Part shown: in pieces, positions 41,815 through 51,324 of the stretch
Position numbering within the stretch: position 1 is the first letter of the stretch
Layout: each line of letters begins with the position of its first letter
Assembly (NCBI GenBank): GCA_018262795.1
Contig: JADFDM010000002.1
Span: 186,001-250,000, forward strand
Origin: Sphingobacteriales bacterium
GTDB lineage: Bacteria; Bacteroidota; Bacteroidia; Chitinophagales; LD1
Reading direction: 5' to 3'
Length of the DNA stretch: 64,000 bases
The notes under the pieces: model-generated
What the model was told of the DNA's origin: nothing
The model's database searches: none
Seen by the model: only the letters and a program-made list of their open reading frames with translations
Position numbers and translations under genes: made by a program

Positions 41815-43134
41815 ATGACATTACAAATAACACTCCCGAAAGAAAAGACGGTGAGCCTTTCTCGGGAAGAGATGCAACATTTATATCGGAAAGTTCGCAA
41901 ACAAACCGAATGGCTATGTGCTCCGTTAGAGATTGAGGATTATATCCCACAGCCGTCTATGGATGTCAGTCCGCCCCGTTGGAACTTAGCTCACACCACT
42001 TGGTTTTTCGAGCAGTTTGTTTTGTTGGGTTTTCAAGAAGGGTATGAAGAATATCAACCACTCTATAATTTTCTTTTCAATTCCTATTACCAATCGGTTG
42101 GGGAGCGTTGGGAACGCAGCAGGCGTGGACAGCTATCACGACCTACCGTGAAAGAGGTGTATGCCTTTCGACATGTGATAGACGAGAAAGTGTTGCATTT
42201 TATCCATCGGGCAGATGAGAGCCAATGGGAAAAAGCAGAGAAGATTATTATGCTGGGCATTCAACACGAGCAGCAGCATCAGGAATTGCTACTCACCGAC
42301 CTGAAATATATTTTGGCATTGAATCCTCTACATCCGATTTATAATTCAAACAATGCGGATCAAAAACTTCAGCTTTCAGAGAAGCATACAAATGGTTTTG
42401 TGGATGTAAAAGGAGGCAATTTCAATGTTGGCTACTACCAAGGTGGTGGCTTTTACTATGACAATGAGCAGCCAGCTCATGAAGTGTATATCAATGACTT
42501 CAAAATTGGCAAAGGGTTAGTGACTAACCGGGAGTACATGGAGTTTATAAACGATGGCGGATACGAAAGTTTCCGCTATTGGCTGAGTGATGGATGGGAA
42601 TGGGTGAAGCAATACAAAATCAAATCACCCCTGTATTGGGAAAAGATAGATGGCGAATGGCACGAAATGACACTCAACGGTTTCAAGCCTGTGAATTTGA
42701 ATGCTCCGGTGGCACATGTGAGCTATTATGAGGCAGAGGCGTATGCCGCATGGGTTGGAAAGCGCCTACCCACTGAGTTTGAATGGGAAGTGGCGGCTCG
42801 TCAATTTCAACCCGATAAAAGTGTAGGTAATTTTCAGGAGGATAAAAATTTTCAGCCTGTGCCTTTGACAAATAGTGCCGAAGCGCAGCCCATCTATCAA
42901 ATGTTAGGCGATGTGTGGGAATGGACAGGCAGCGCCTACCTTCCTTACCCCGGCTACCGGCAGGTGGAAGGCGCTTTGGGCGAATACAACGGTAAATTTA
43001 TGGTTAACCAGATGGTGCTGCGAGGTGGCTCCTGCGTCACTCCGCGCGACCATATCCGCTACTCTTACCGCAATTTTTTTCAAGCCGATAAACAATGGCA
43101 GTTTACAGGAATTAGGCTGGCAGATAATAAATAA
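41815..43134 (+). CDS. egtB: Ergothioneine biosynthesis protein EgtB (sulfoxide synthase)
   Basis: A 439-residue non-heme iron enzyme that joins trimethylhistidine (hercynine) with a thiol donor and oxygen. The N-terminal DinB-like domain has the iron ligands: His60 in NLAHTTWF and the HEQQHQE motif at 151-157. The C-terminal FGE-sulfatase domain has VKGGNFNVGYYQGG, PTEFEWEVAARQF, DVWEWTGSAYLPYPGYR and MVLRGGSCVTPRDHIRYSYRNFF. Thiol donor (gamma-glutamylcysteine or cysteine) cannot be told by eye. egtD follows 24 bp later, so one operon is likely. Confidence 0.95.
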   Translation: MTLQITLPKEKTVSLSREEMQHLYRKVRKQTEWLCAPLEIEDYIPQPSMDVSPPRWNLAHTTWFFEQFVLLGFQEGYEEYQPLYNFLFNSYYQSVGERWERSRRGQLSRPTVKEVYAFRHVIDEKVLHFIHRADESQWEKAEKIIMLGIQHEQQHQELLLTDLKYILALNPLHPIYNSNNADQKLQLSEKHTNGFVDVKGGNFNVGYYQGGGFYYDNEQPAHEVYINDFKIGKGLVTNREYMEFINDGGYESFRYWLSDGWEWVKQYKIKSPLYWEKIDGEWHEMTLNGFKPVNLNAPVAHVSYYEAEAYAAWVGKRLPTEFEWEVAARQFQPDKSVGNFQEDKNFQPVPLTNSAEAQPIYQMLGDVWEWTGSAYLPYPGYRQVEGALGEYNGKFMVNQMVLRGGSCVTPRDHIRYSYRNFFQADKQWQFTGIRLADNK

Positions 43135-43158
43135 CATGCACCTCAAGCAAAATACTTT

Positions 43159-44121
43159 ATGACTGAAACCTTGAATAGTATAAAGCTCTCTTTCATAGAA
43201 GACTTGCGTATTGGGCTTCATCACAGTCCTAAGTTTCTCCCGTCCAAATACATTTATGATGATGAAGGAAGCCGCATCTTTGAGGAGATTATGCAATTAG
43301 ACGAGTATTACCCAACCCGCTGCGAGCATGATATTTTAGAGAGTCAAAAGGATAAATTTTACCAATTAGTGCAAGGGCATCCATTCAATTTGGTAGAGCT
43401 TGGTGCAGGCAATGGAGAAAAGACCGCCATTCTGCTGCATTACTTTCTTACTAAAGGCTGCCACTTTTCTTACCATCCTATTGACATTTCTCTACTGGCT
43501 ATAGAAAGCATTGAAACGAAATTTAGAAGGGAACTGCCTAAGCTCGAAATTCAAGGCATCAACACCGATTATTTTGAGGGATTGAAGTGGCTGAAACGCC
43601 AATCTACTCAGCGCTCAATGGTGCTTTTTATGGGAGCCAATATTGGCAATCTGAATCCCGAAAGGATGAAAAAGTTTCTTACCGGTCTTTATAACAGTCT
43701 TCACAAGGACGACTTGGTGGTAATAGGTTTTGATTTACTCAAAGATTACCACATCATAGAGCGGGCATACAACGACAGCAAGGGAGTAACCGGGAGGTTT
43801 CAACTCAACTTGCTCCATAGAATCAACAGGGAACTTGGCGGAACTTTTAATCTCGATTACTTCAACTACTACACTACCTTCAATCCATTTTCCAGAGGTA
43901 TTGAAAGTTTTATCGTCAGTTTGAAAGAACAAGAAGTGTACATCGCAGCATTGGACGAGGCCATTTCATTTTATGCGTATGAACCGCTCCATACTGAATA
44001 TTCATTCAAGTTTCGAGTGCCGGAAATAGAGCGATTCGCAGTAGAAAATGGATTCTCTGTGGTTCATCATCTCTTTGACCGTAAAAAATATTTTGTTGAT
44101 ACTATTTGGCAGGTGAAGTAA
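43159..44121 (+). CDS. egtD: L-histidine N-alpha-methyltransferase EgtD
   Basis: A 320-residue SAM enzyme that trimethylates histidine to hercynine. The family opening is FLPSKYIYDDEGSRIFEEI, then EYYPTR, the SAM loop VELGAGNG at 79-86, and LFMGANIGNLNPE. The YEPLHTEYSFKF segment holds the Glu and Ser equivalent to the histidine-binding residues of mycobacterial EgtD. It is the second gene of the cassette. No EgtC amidase or EgtE lyase is adjacent. Confidence 0.95.
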   Translation: MTETLNSIKLSFIEDLRIGLHHSPKFLPSKYIYDDEGSRIFEEIMQLDEYYPTRCEHDILESQKDKFYQLVQGHPFNLVELGAGNGEKTAILLHYFLTKGCHFSYHPIDISLLAIESIETKFRRELPKLEIQGINTDYFEGLKWLKRQSTQRSMVLFMGANIGNLNPERMKKFLTGLYNSLHKDDLVVIGFDLLKDYHIIERAYNDSKGVTGRFQLNLLHRINRELGGTFNLDYFNYYTTFNPFSRGIESFIVSLKEQEVYIAALDEAISFYAYEPLHTEYSFKFRVPEIERFAVENGFSVVHHLFDRKKYFVDTIWQVK

Positions 44122-44198
44122 TACATTCGCTTTGACTATCAATCGTCATTGATATTCAGAACACTGCTTTCTAAACATAATGTTACGTTTCGTGTGAA

Positions 44199-44345
44199 GG
44201 AGAAAAACTATCGTTTTTTTCTAATGACATTAAAAATACTACCCACTAAGAACACTAAGAGTATTCAGGGGTTATGATGAATACAAGGCAAATTCATCGT
44301 GGCCTTTGTGTATCCACCTTTGTGATCCTTGTGGTGAAATCAGAG
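44199..44345 (+). repeat. Direct repeat right of the egt cassette
   Basis: Same element and orientation as 41521-41667, 2678 bp apart, and so brackets the egtBD genes. It contains CACTAAGAACACTAAGAGTATTC and ends GATCCTTGTGGTGAAATCAG, written here in two parts because it is not continuous with the first block. The rest of 44122-44425 shows no gene. Confidence 0.8.
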
Positions 44346-44425
44346 ACAAGAATCAAGAAGAAAGAAACGAGAAGCAAAAAGAGATAGAGTTTAAAAACCT
44401 AAGCAAATGCTGTGTGTTTCCCTTT

Positions 44426-45814
44426 CTATTCCTTCACAAATTTTGCGAGGCCTTGTTCGGCACCGTCATAAAGACGCACGAAATATACTCCGGGAGAAAG
44501 GGCGGAAATATCAATGGCAGATGGAGCATTGGAAATGGAGTATTGAATTACCTTCTGCCCTACTGCATCGTATATGTTTACAGTAGCCTGTGCACTATTG
44601 CCAGTGAAAGGTATTACCAAGCTGTTGTTGGCCGGGTTAGGATACACGGAAAGGGGGGCAAAATGAGGGTTTGCATTTTCGATACCGGCAGTGGCGCATT
44701 GCCCGCTTGCTATCACCTGCACCGGGCTTAATTTATTACTCGTTGAACCATCTCCCAATTGTCCATTTCCATTAAAACCGCAGGCCCAGAAGCTGCCATC
44801 ATTTTTCAAAAAGAGCGTGTGAATAGCTCCGGCTGCGATAGCGGTCATGTTAGATAGTCCGCTCACCTGCACCGGGTAGTGCCTTTCGGAAGTAGTGCCA
44901 TCACCCAATTCTCCATCTCCATTATATCCGCAAGCCCACACGCTGCCATTATTCTTCAGAAAAAAAGATTGATAAAACCCTGCTGCAATACCGATGATGT
45001 TAGATACCCCGTTTACTTGCACCGCTGTATGTCTTTTTGTAGAACTTCCATCGCCCAACTGACCAAAAGCATTATATCCGCAAGCCCACACGCTGCCATC
45101 ATTTTTCAGAAACATGGAGTGACTACCGCCTGCTGCGATGGCGGTAATGTCGGATAACCCGATGACCCGAACCGGACTGTACTTCACGGTGTCGGTACCA
45201 TCGCCCAGTTGCCCGGCATCATTCCAACCGCAAGCCCACACACTGCCATCGCTTTTCAAAAAGAGCGAATATTCTTTGCCGCCTGCTATCGCGATAATGT
45301 CGGCTACTCCGCTCACCTGAACTGCTGTATTTCTATTGGTTGTAGAGCCATCCCCCAACTGCCCTTTCTGATTGCCTCCGCAAGCCCATACGCTGCCATC
45401 ATTTTTCAGAAAAAGAGAATGATTATATCCCGCTGCAATGGCCGTGATATTGGACAGCCCGCTCACCTGCACCGCAGTGCTTTTATTACTGTTTGCGCCA
45501 TCGCCCAATTGTCCCAAACTATCTCCGCCACAAGCCCACACGCTGCCATCATTTTTCAGAAAGAGAGTATGGTCGTGACCGGCAGAAATGGCAGTGATAT
45601 CGGAGAGACCATTCACCTGTACCGGGCTGTGCCTTTCGATAGTGCTTCCGTCTCCTAATTGCCCAAACTCGTTCCATCCAAAAGCCATTGGAGAACCGGG
45701 GCTGCTGCACAAAAAATAGTTTGAACTGGAAGAACTTCCTGAAGCGATAACTTGGGCGTTGGAGCCTGCGTTTATTCCGAATAATGCTAGGGTGATAAGT
45801 AGAAGGTTTTTCAT
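44426..45814 (-). CDS. Secreted RCC1-repeat propeller with T9SS type A sorting domain
   Basis: A 462-residue exported protein. After a signal peptide (LLLITLALFGINAGSNA) there are seven RCC1 units of about 50 residues, each with LFLKNDGSVWACG and GQLGDG motifs; the first is degenerate (AFGWNEFGQLGDG). Seven blades fit one closed propeller. The C-terminal 80 residues start LSVYPNPANNSLVIPF and continue SPGVYFVRLYDG, a T9SS type A (Por secretion) sorting domain. It is likely secreted or attached to the surface. Ligand unknown. Confidence 0.93.
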   Translation of the reverse strand: MKNLLLITLALFGINAGSNAQVIASGSSSSSNYFLCSSPGSPMAFGWNEFGQLGDGSTIERHSPVQVNGLSDITAISAGHDHTLFLKNDGSVWACGGDSLGQLGDGANSNKSTAVQVSGLSNITAIAAGYNHSLFLKNDGSVWACGGNQKGQLGDGSTTNRNTAVQVSGVADIIAIAGGKEYSLFLKSDGSVWACGWNDAGQLGDGTDTVKYSPVRVIGLSDITAIAAGGSHSMFLKNDGSVWACGYNAFGQLGDGSSTKRHTAVQVNGVSNIIGIAAGFYQSFFLKNNGSVWACGYNGDGELGDGTTSERHYPVQVSGLSNMTAIAAGAIHTLFLKNDGSFWACGFNGNGQLGDGSTSNKLSPVQVIASGQCATAGIENANPHFAPLSVYPNPANNSLVIPFTGNSAQATVNIYDAVGQKVIQYSISNAPSAIDISALSPGVYFVRLYDGAEQGLAKFVKE

Positions 45815-45911
45815 TGCATTTTGTTTTACTGTTGTTTTTTTTGTTAGTTGAAAGGTAGAAATTTTCTCTATTTCAATCCTCCTCCGCTAATTAGAATGGG
45901 GGAAGCGGTTA

Positions 45912-45919
45912 CAAATATA
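45912..45919 (-). promoter_or_regulatory. Candidate -7 box for the RCC1 gene
   Basis: TATATTTG on the minus strand exactly fits TAnnTTTG, 98 bp before the ATG at 45814. No TTTG box is found at 19-21 bp upstream, so support is only partial. A small CCGC/GCGG hairpin at 45928-45938 lies just upstream. Confidence 0.35.
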
Positions 45920-46005
45920 TTTATTCCGCTTTGCGGTAGCAGTTCCTGCGAAAAAGCCACACAAACTGAAAACTGTAAACTAAAATCACGGTGGTTAGTT
46001 TGGGC

Positions 46006-47013
46006 CTATTTAGGAATAATGATTTTGTAGAATTTACTGGAATAGCCGGCCCACACGCCCAGGCCGTTGGTGATGTTGGTTTTGATGCGCACGGGCGAGG
46101 AGAAGGGGCTGTCGCCTCCGTCATTTTCGAGGGTGTAGTAAAAGTCGTAGGATTTGCTGTCAATATTGCTCCATTTTACGCTCACGGTGTCGCCTTTCCA
46201 AAAATATGAATACGTGTTGATGTCGAAATCTTTGCTCTGTTTTTGGCCGCGCTCTAAGGGCAGCCCGATGCTCAAGCCCACAAAAAGTTTATCGTCATAA
46301 ACAGATTGGGACAGTGGTTTGTAGTAGGGTTCTTGATTGCGTTTGGTCCAATAGCGAGCGAAGTTGCCAAAGGTGTCGGGCACGGAAAGGTAGGCGTAAA
46401 CGGCCACCATAGAGTCGCGGTATGCGGGGTTGGGGTGTTCGTGAATGGAAAGGGAATCAAGCCCAATGGCAGTGGGAATGAAGGTGCTGGAAGTAGCGTG
46501 AATGGAATCGCCCGAAGAGACGATAGGAGGCGCGAGAATATCGAGCTGGTAGGTGACCTGCTCTTTCCCTTTGAAGTTGCAGTTTCCACCTGTCAAATAG
46601 TTGATAATGTCGGGAACTGTGTAAACGCACACATCGGGAATTTGGCCGGAGTCAACAGTGGTGAAGCCAAAAGCGCTCAATACTACAGCAGCTTGGCTGG
46701 GCGGTAGGTTTAAATTTTGAAGACACAGTTCATTCAAGTCGGTGGTACTGCCATCGCTACCGGTCACCTTCACCTGCGCGCCATGAATAAAATAACTGCC
46801 GAGGTCGTTGAGGTTTACATTGTCGAAAAATCGAGCACTTTTAGTGAGAATGACAATGGGGGGGCCATCGCGTTCAATGGTGCCTTCGACCACCACTTGA
46901 TCGGCTGTGGCGGGTATATCTATATCAATGATTTTGCTGCAAGAAGAAGTAGTGAACAGCAGGAGGGTGGCGGCTGCTATAAATACTGACGGTAGTAGTG
47001 TGCTGATTTTCAT
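46006..47013 (-). CDS. DUF4249 lipoprotein
   Basis: A 335-residue protein with a lipobox (TTSS-C) after a hydrophobic signal. The start KIIDIDIPATADQVVVEGTI and the FFDNVNLNDLGSYFIHGAQVKVTGSDGST region are typical of DUF4249. It directly follows the TonB receptor gene (3 bp gap) on the same strand, as this pair usually does in Bacteroidota. It may be a surface-exposed partner of the receptor; cargo is unknown. Confidence 0.9.
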   Translation of the reverse strand: MKISTLLPSVFIAAATLLLFTTSSCSKIIDIDIPATADQVVVEGTIERDGPPIVILTKSARFFDNVNLNDLGSYFIHGAQVKVTGSDGSTTDLNELCLQNLNLPPSQAAVVLSAFGFTTVDSGQIPDVCVYTVPDIINYLTGGNCNFKGKEQVTYQLDILAPPIVSSGDSIHATSSTFIPTAIGLDSLSIHEHPNPAYRDSMVAVYAYLSVPDTFGNFARYWTKRNQEPYYKPLSQSVYDDKLFVGLSIGLPLERGQKQSKDFDINTYSYFWKGDTVSVKWSNIDSKSYDFYYTLENDGGDSPFSSPVRIKTNITNGLGVWAGYSSKFYKIIIPK

Positions 47014-47016
47014 TTG

Positions 47017-49419
47017 TCAGAATTTAAAATTCCAGGTAAGGGATGGTAAAATGGGGAACAACGATACTTGCTTGGCGCGGAATTTCAGATCGCCTTTTTC
47101 GGGATCTTCTGAGTTCTGCTCACCTCCTATGCTCCCTTTGGGATCAATGTAAAGGAAGAAAGGATTCATGCGGTTATATACGTTGTAGATAGAGCAAGTT
47201 ATGTCGGAGTAGAAATGAATCTTCCGCTTTTTCTTGGGAATGATGATGTAGGTGAAGCCGAAGTCTAAGCGATGGTAAGGCTGCATTTTGTACCAATTGC
47301 GCTCCCCGTACACAAAGTGCACTTCGCCCTCATTGAGGAAAAATGAAACGGGAAGCGTGGTGCGCTGACCGGTAGCGAACACAAAGGTGGCCGATACTTT
47401 CCAGTGCTTATTGATTTCATACATGTTTACGATACTGAGGTCGTGGCGCCTGTCATAGCGAGCCAAGAAAGTTTTGCCTCCGTTGATGTCGGGAAACTTA
47501 CGCCAGGTCCATGCTAAGGTATAGCCGATCCATCCGGTCCATTTGCCTTTTGCCTTTTTGATAAAAAACTCAGCACCGGTGCTGTAACCATTGCCATAGG
47601 CAAATAAATCTTCCACATCTACAGTAATATTGCCAACTGCGCTTCCGCCATATTCTATTTGGTTCCAAAGCCTTTTGTAATACACCTCTACCGATGTTTC
47701 AATCATATCGTCTTTGAAATTGCGGAAGTAGCCGACCGAAGCCTGCACCCCTATTTGGGGTTTCACCGCCTTGGTGCTGGGCACCCACAGATCTACCGGA
47801 AGGGTGGTGGTGGAACTGGAGACTAAGTGGATGTATTGCTTATTCATGGTGACCCCTACTTTGATAGAGGAGGTTTTATCCACCTTAAAGCGCATGGCCA
47901 AGCGAGGTTCAAGGCCCCAGTAGGTAGCAATGTTTGCACCGGGCTTGTAGTTGAGCGTGTCCATAGCGCGACCATCTTTAAAATCAATTTTGCTGAACGG
48001 CCCCATGAAGTTGAACAAGGAACCGCGCAGGCCGATATTGATTTTGAGCCAGTCGGTGGCTTCAAAGTCATCCAGAAAGTAAACAGAAGTTTCATGTGCA
48101 AACTTCTTTGCTTGATTGGTGGTTTTAAAGTCCACATTCCCAGCATTGCCGCTGGCCTGATAGGGAGTGAACACGTGAAAATTATATTGCCAGCCAAACT
48201 TCATCATGTGGCCCAACAAAGGCGAGTAATCGAAATCCATTTTGGCGGTGGCTTCGCGCACGCTGCTGTTTAGCCCAAAGGTGATGTCTTGAAAAGAGGT
48301 ATTTGCCTTGAATCCAAAGTCATTGTAAATAAACATGGTGTTCAGGAATAGCTTATCGCTGAAAAGGTGATTCCAACGCAGCGTGGCCGTGGTATTTCCC
48401 CATGGAAAATCGAGTTTAAAGTTGCCGCCCGGATCTTGAAACTTAAACACATCTCTCCCAAAATAGCCGCTCAAGTAAAGTCGGTCGCGATCCGATATTC
48501 GATAATTTATTTTGGCGTTGATGTCGTAGAAGTAGTATTCATTACCGGCAAACTCTCCGTCACCGATGTGGGGAAGAATAGGCCTTAGGATAAGATCAAT
48601 GTAGGTTCTGCGGGCAGAAACAATAAAGGAACATCGGTCTTTTTTGATAGGCCCTTGAATGGTGAGCCGCGATGAAATTAGACCCAAGCCGCCTTCTACG
48701 TTCCACTTTTTCATGTTGCCTTCTTTCATTTGCACATCTACCACTGAAGATATTCGCCCGCCATAGTCAGCCGGCATTCCGCCTTTAATCACGGTCGTAT
48801 TTTTAATGGCATCAGAATTAAAAACTGAAAAAAAACCAAATAAGTGACCGGTGTTGTAAACTACGGCTCCGTCTAATAGAACCAAGTTCTGATCGGGACC
48901 ACCTCCACGAACATAAAAGCCGGAGTTGCCTTCACCGGCTGCCTGTATGCCCGGTAGTAACTGAATCGTTTTAAGTATATCTACTTCGCCTAACAGAGCG
49001 GGGAGTGCTTTTGCTTGCTCAATGGGAATTTCTTGCTTGCCCATATCAGTGCTCTCCACATTTTTATCCTTCCTTTCACCCGTGATTACGACTTCTTGCA
49101 CATCGGTGACAGAAGAACCCATTTCGATGTTTAGCCGAATGTCTTTGTTGAGGGTTATTTTCTTTTCCTGAGTAGTAAAACCCATGTATGAAATACGAAG
49201 TGTATAAGAACCGCTGGGCATGGTCAAGGAGTAGAATCCGTAATCGTTGGTGCTGGTACCTTTGCCTAACTCTACAATATAAACAGCGGCTCCCATCAAA
49301 CTTTCTCCGTTGCCACCATCCTTAATATACCCGCTCACAGTGAATTTTGAGGAGTTGCCTTGGGCGCTTGCCGCATTAAAAAAGAACACAGCAAATAAAG
49401 CAGCAAGCAGGGTTTTCAT
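47017..49419 (-). CDS. TonB-dependent receptor with N-terminal carboxypeptidase-like domain
   Basis: An 800-residue outer-membrane receptor. A signal peptide is followed by a CarboxypepD_reg-like Ig domain (FTVSGYIKDGGNGESLMGAAVYI). The plug contains QEVVITGERKD, then DILKTIQLLPGIQAAGEGNSGFYVRGGGPDQNLVLLDGAVVYN in standard order. The rest is a 22-strand barrel ending with an aromatic Phe. ATG at 49419 is chosen over a frame from 49467. It lacks a SusD partner and instead pairs with DUF4249. Confidence 0.94.
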   Translation of the reverse strand: MKTLLAALFAVFFFNAASAQGNSSKFTVSGYIKDGGNGESLMGAAVYIVELGKGTSTNDYGFYSLTMPSGSYTLRISYMGFTTQEKKITLNKDIRLNIEMGSSVTDVQEVVITGERKDKNVESTDMGKQEIPIEQAKALPALLGEVDILKTIQLLPGIQAAGEGNSGFYVRGGGPDQNLVLLDGAVVYNTGHLFGFFSVFNSDAIKNTTVIKGGMPADYGGRISSVVDVQMKEGNMKKWNVEGGLGLISSRLTIQGPIKKDRCSFIVSARRTYIDLILRPILPHIGDGEFAGNEYYFYDINAKINYRISDRDRLYLSGYFGRDVFKFQDPGGNFKLDFPWGNTTATLRWNHLFSDKLFLNTMFIYNDFGFKANTSFQDITFGLNSSVREATAKMDFDYSPLLGHMMKFGWQYNFHVFTPYQASGNAGNVDFKTTNQAKKFAHETSVYFLDDFEATDWLKINIGLRGSLFNFMGPFSKIDFKDGRAMDTLNYKPGANIATYWGLEPRLAMRFKVDKTSSIKVGVTMNKQYIHLVSSSTTTLPVDLWVPSTKAVKPQIGVQASVGYFRNFKDDMIETSVEVYYKRLWNQIEYGGSAVGNITVDVEDLFAYGNGYSTGAEFFIKKAKGKWTGWIGYTLAWTWRKFPDINGGKTFLARYDRRHDLSIVNMYEINKHWKVSATFVFATGQRTTLPVSFFLNEGEVHFVYGERNWYKMQPYHRLDFGFTYIIIPKKKRKIHFYSDITCSIYNVYNRMNPFFLYIDPKGSIGGEQNSEDPEKGDLKFRAKQVSLFPILPSLTWNFKF

Positions 49420-49449
49420 GGAAATAGAGGATGGATTTTTAATGGCACG

Positions 49450-49457
49450 CAAAAATA
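49450..49457 (-). promoter_or_regulatory. Candidate -7 box for the TonB receptor operon
   Basis: TATTTTTG on the minus strand exactly fits TAnnTTTG, 31 bp before the ATG at 49419. No clear TTTG is seen at the -33 position. Confidence 0.35.
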
Positions 49458-49603
49458 AAAACTTCAACCGCGAAGCGGGATTTTAGCGGAGTAAATTATT
49501 GAGGGGAATAGGTTATAGTATAAGGGATCCTTTGTTCGCTAATGAGTCAAAGCAGGCTATTGTAAATACGTGAGAAAAAAATCTATTCCTCTGACAAAAC
49601 TTC

Positions 49604-49633
49604 TTTGTTGCAAAAGTTAATATTTTAGATTTG
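49604..49633 (+). promoter_or_regulatory. Bacteroidota-type promoter before the first tandem paralogue
   Basis: TTTG at 49604-49607 and TAGATTTG at 49626-49633 are 18 bp apart and fit the -33/-7 pair of Bacteroidota housekeeping promoters (spacing slightly short). The ATG at 49680 is 46 bp downstream. Confidence 0.5.
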
Positions 49634-49679
49634 TCCCACTCCCCCTGAACTTTTGCTCATTTTATTTTGTAGGATTACT

Positions 49680-51248
49680 ATGAAAGAGCTGGAACAACAA
49701 AAAGATACCCACCCAGAAACAATAGAGAATATCAAGCAAGGTGATCTTTTGACTATTCAGAAGTTTATCCTGCTATTAAATGATTTTCACTACCGTGAGT
49801 TTGCAAGTAACCTAAAACGGGATCGTGCATTGCTCCCTTTAAAACTAGCAGCGGCTATCCGCCAACAACTTCCCATGTTCGATACGCCCGACCGCTTATG
49901 TGCGAAAGTTTACGAAGGATCTGAAGCGGATGCAAAAAAGAAATTCCATCAACTCTCTGCCTACACTTTCCGGCTATCCTTTTACTTGGCCTGTAATTAT
50001 CCCGATTACCTATCTACAAACATTCAGCGGATTGAACAATTAGTAAATAATGGAAGTGCTGCACAAGCCTTGTTGCTGGCAGAGGCTATGCTGGAAATTG
50101 CCGAACGTATTGGTGATTTTCGTTCACAGATTTGGTGCACTAATTTTCTGATAGCAGATGCCAACCTGCATCGCGATACCTTGCAAGCAATAAACTATTA
50201 TAAGCAACTGCATCAGGTAATGGAAAATGAAAGCCTCGCAGTTCAGCTTCAGAATCGCTGCGTGACAGATGCTACTAACGAGATGGTTCCTACCAATACA
50301 GAGGGGTATGAGAAAGGATTAGATTATTACCGTCAGTATTTGGATCACGAATCATTACCGGTGCGCATTCATGCTATGTATGCTTATGTTTCGTGGGTCA
50401 ATCGGTATAACACTAACTATTTTCAAAAGAAAGAGGATCTGGAGGTGTTGCTGACGCTGGAGAAACTTTTTCAACTTCACCCGTATCTCGTTTTCCCTTT
50501 CCTATCAAATTTGAGAGGAAATATCGGATTCATTCGCTTGCACCACGCTCCACAGACTTTCGAGGGAAAGGAGAAGCAAAAGTATTATATCGAATTGGAG
50601 GACTATTACGACAAAGTGAATTTCACCAGTCGCTTTGTCAATGGGGGGCATATCTATCTGCTGGCAGTGGAATGTTCCCGTTTATTGGGGCTGTACCATT
50701 CTCTTGTTCATCGCTCCGACTATGAGAAACTAATTACTGCAAAAGATAAAGAATCGGTGGCGAAGTGTTTGGCAAAGTGCCAACAGATGATGGAGTTGAA
50801 GGTAGAGCGAAAAAGCAATGAGATATTTCGAGTCAATTTGCAAATGCTATATGGCGGTTTTCTACTTTTATGTGGCGATCAACAAAACATTAAAAGCGCT
50901 ATCAGCGAGTTAGAGTCGCTCCTGATTTCATATCAGCAGATGAGTTTGCGAACCTCCACTGACAGCACTTTTATGGTGTTGATGATTGCTTACTTTTCAG
51001 CAGCCGATTATGAGGGATGTGCCCACACATTTATGAGGTACAACAAGATAAAAAAGAAGAAAACCATTTATGAAAGCAATGACGAAAAAATAAATGTCTA
51101 TTACTTTCTTTCGCAGTGGTTAAGCACCCAACGGAAGCAATATCTCAACAAGCTAAAAAGCGAACTTTCGAGGAATGGAGAGGGGAAGGTTACTTCCGGC
51201 TTTACGGAGTTGCTACACCACTTTGGGATAGACCTATGGGCGGAATAA
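49680..51248 (+). CDS. Unrecognised helical protein, tandem paralogue 1
   Basis: A 522-residue cytoplasmic protein. No signal peptide or membrane helix is seen. It is rich in Leu, Gln, Lys and Tyr and appears almost all helical, with TPR-like stretches such as AAQALLLAEAMLEIAERIGDF. The N-terminal 100 residues (LTIQKFILLLNDFHYREF, LKLAAAIRQQLPMF, KKFHQLSAYTFRLSFYL) and the C-terminus (YESNDEKINVYYFLSQWL) are shared with the next gene. ATG at 49680 is chosen over a frame from 49653. I do not recognise the family and give no function. Confidence 0.85.
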   Translation: MKELEQQKDTHPETIENIKQGDLLTIQKFILLLNDFHYREFASNLKRDRALLPLKLAAAIRQQLPMFDTPDRLCAKVYEGSEADAKKKFHQLSAYTFRLSFYLACNYPDYLSTNIQRIEQLVNNGSAAQALLLAEAMLEIAERIGDFRSQIWCTNFLIADANLHRDTLQAINYYKQLHQVMENESLAVQLQNRCVTDATNEMVPTNTEGYEKGLDYYRQYLDHESLPVRIHAMYAYVSWVNRYNTNYFQKKEDLEVLLTLEKLFQLHPYLVFPFLSNLRGNIGFIRLHHAPQTFEGKEKQKYYIELEDYYDKVNFTSRFVNGGHIYLLAVECSRLLGLYHSLVHRSDYEKLITAKDKESVAKCLAKCQQMMELKVERKSNEIFRVNLQMLYGGFLLLCGDQQNIKSAISELESLLISYQQMSLRTSTDSTFMVLMIAYFSAADYEGCAHTFMRYNKIKKKKTIYESNDEKINVYYFLSQWLSTQRKQYLNKLKSELSRNGEGKVTSGFTELLHHFGIDLWAE

Positions 51249-51324
51249 AAAAGCGAATCTCCCGAAATTTAGAAGTTACTTTCATTTTTGACTTTTACAA
51301 CATTTTTCCTCAATTACGCACGCA

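Noticed and set aside
45928-45938. Terminator after the DUF4249 gene
   Set aside because: The stem is only CCGC/GCGG and the following sequence has no T-run.
49653-49679. Earlier start of tandem paralogue 1
   Set aside because: It would extend into the region between the promoter-like element and the ATG without similarity to the second paralogue.
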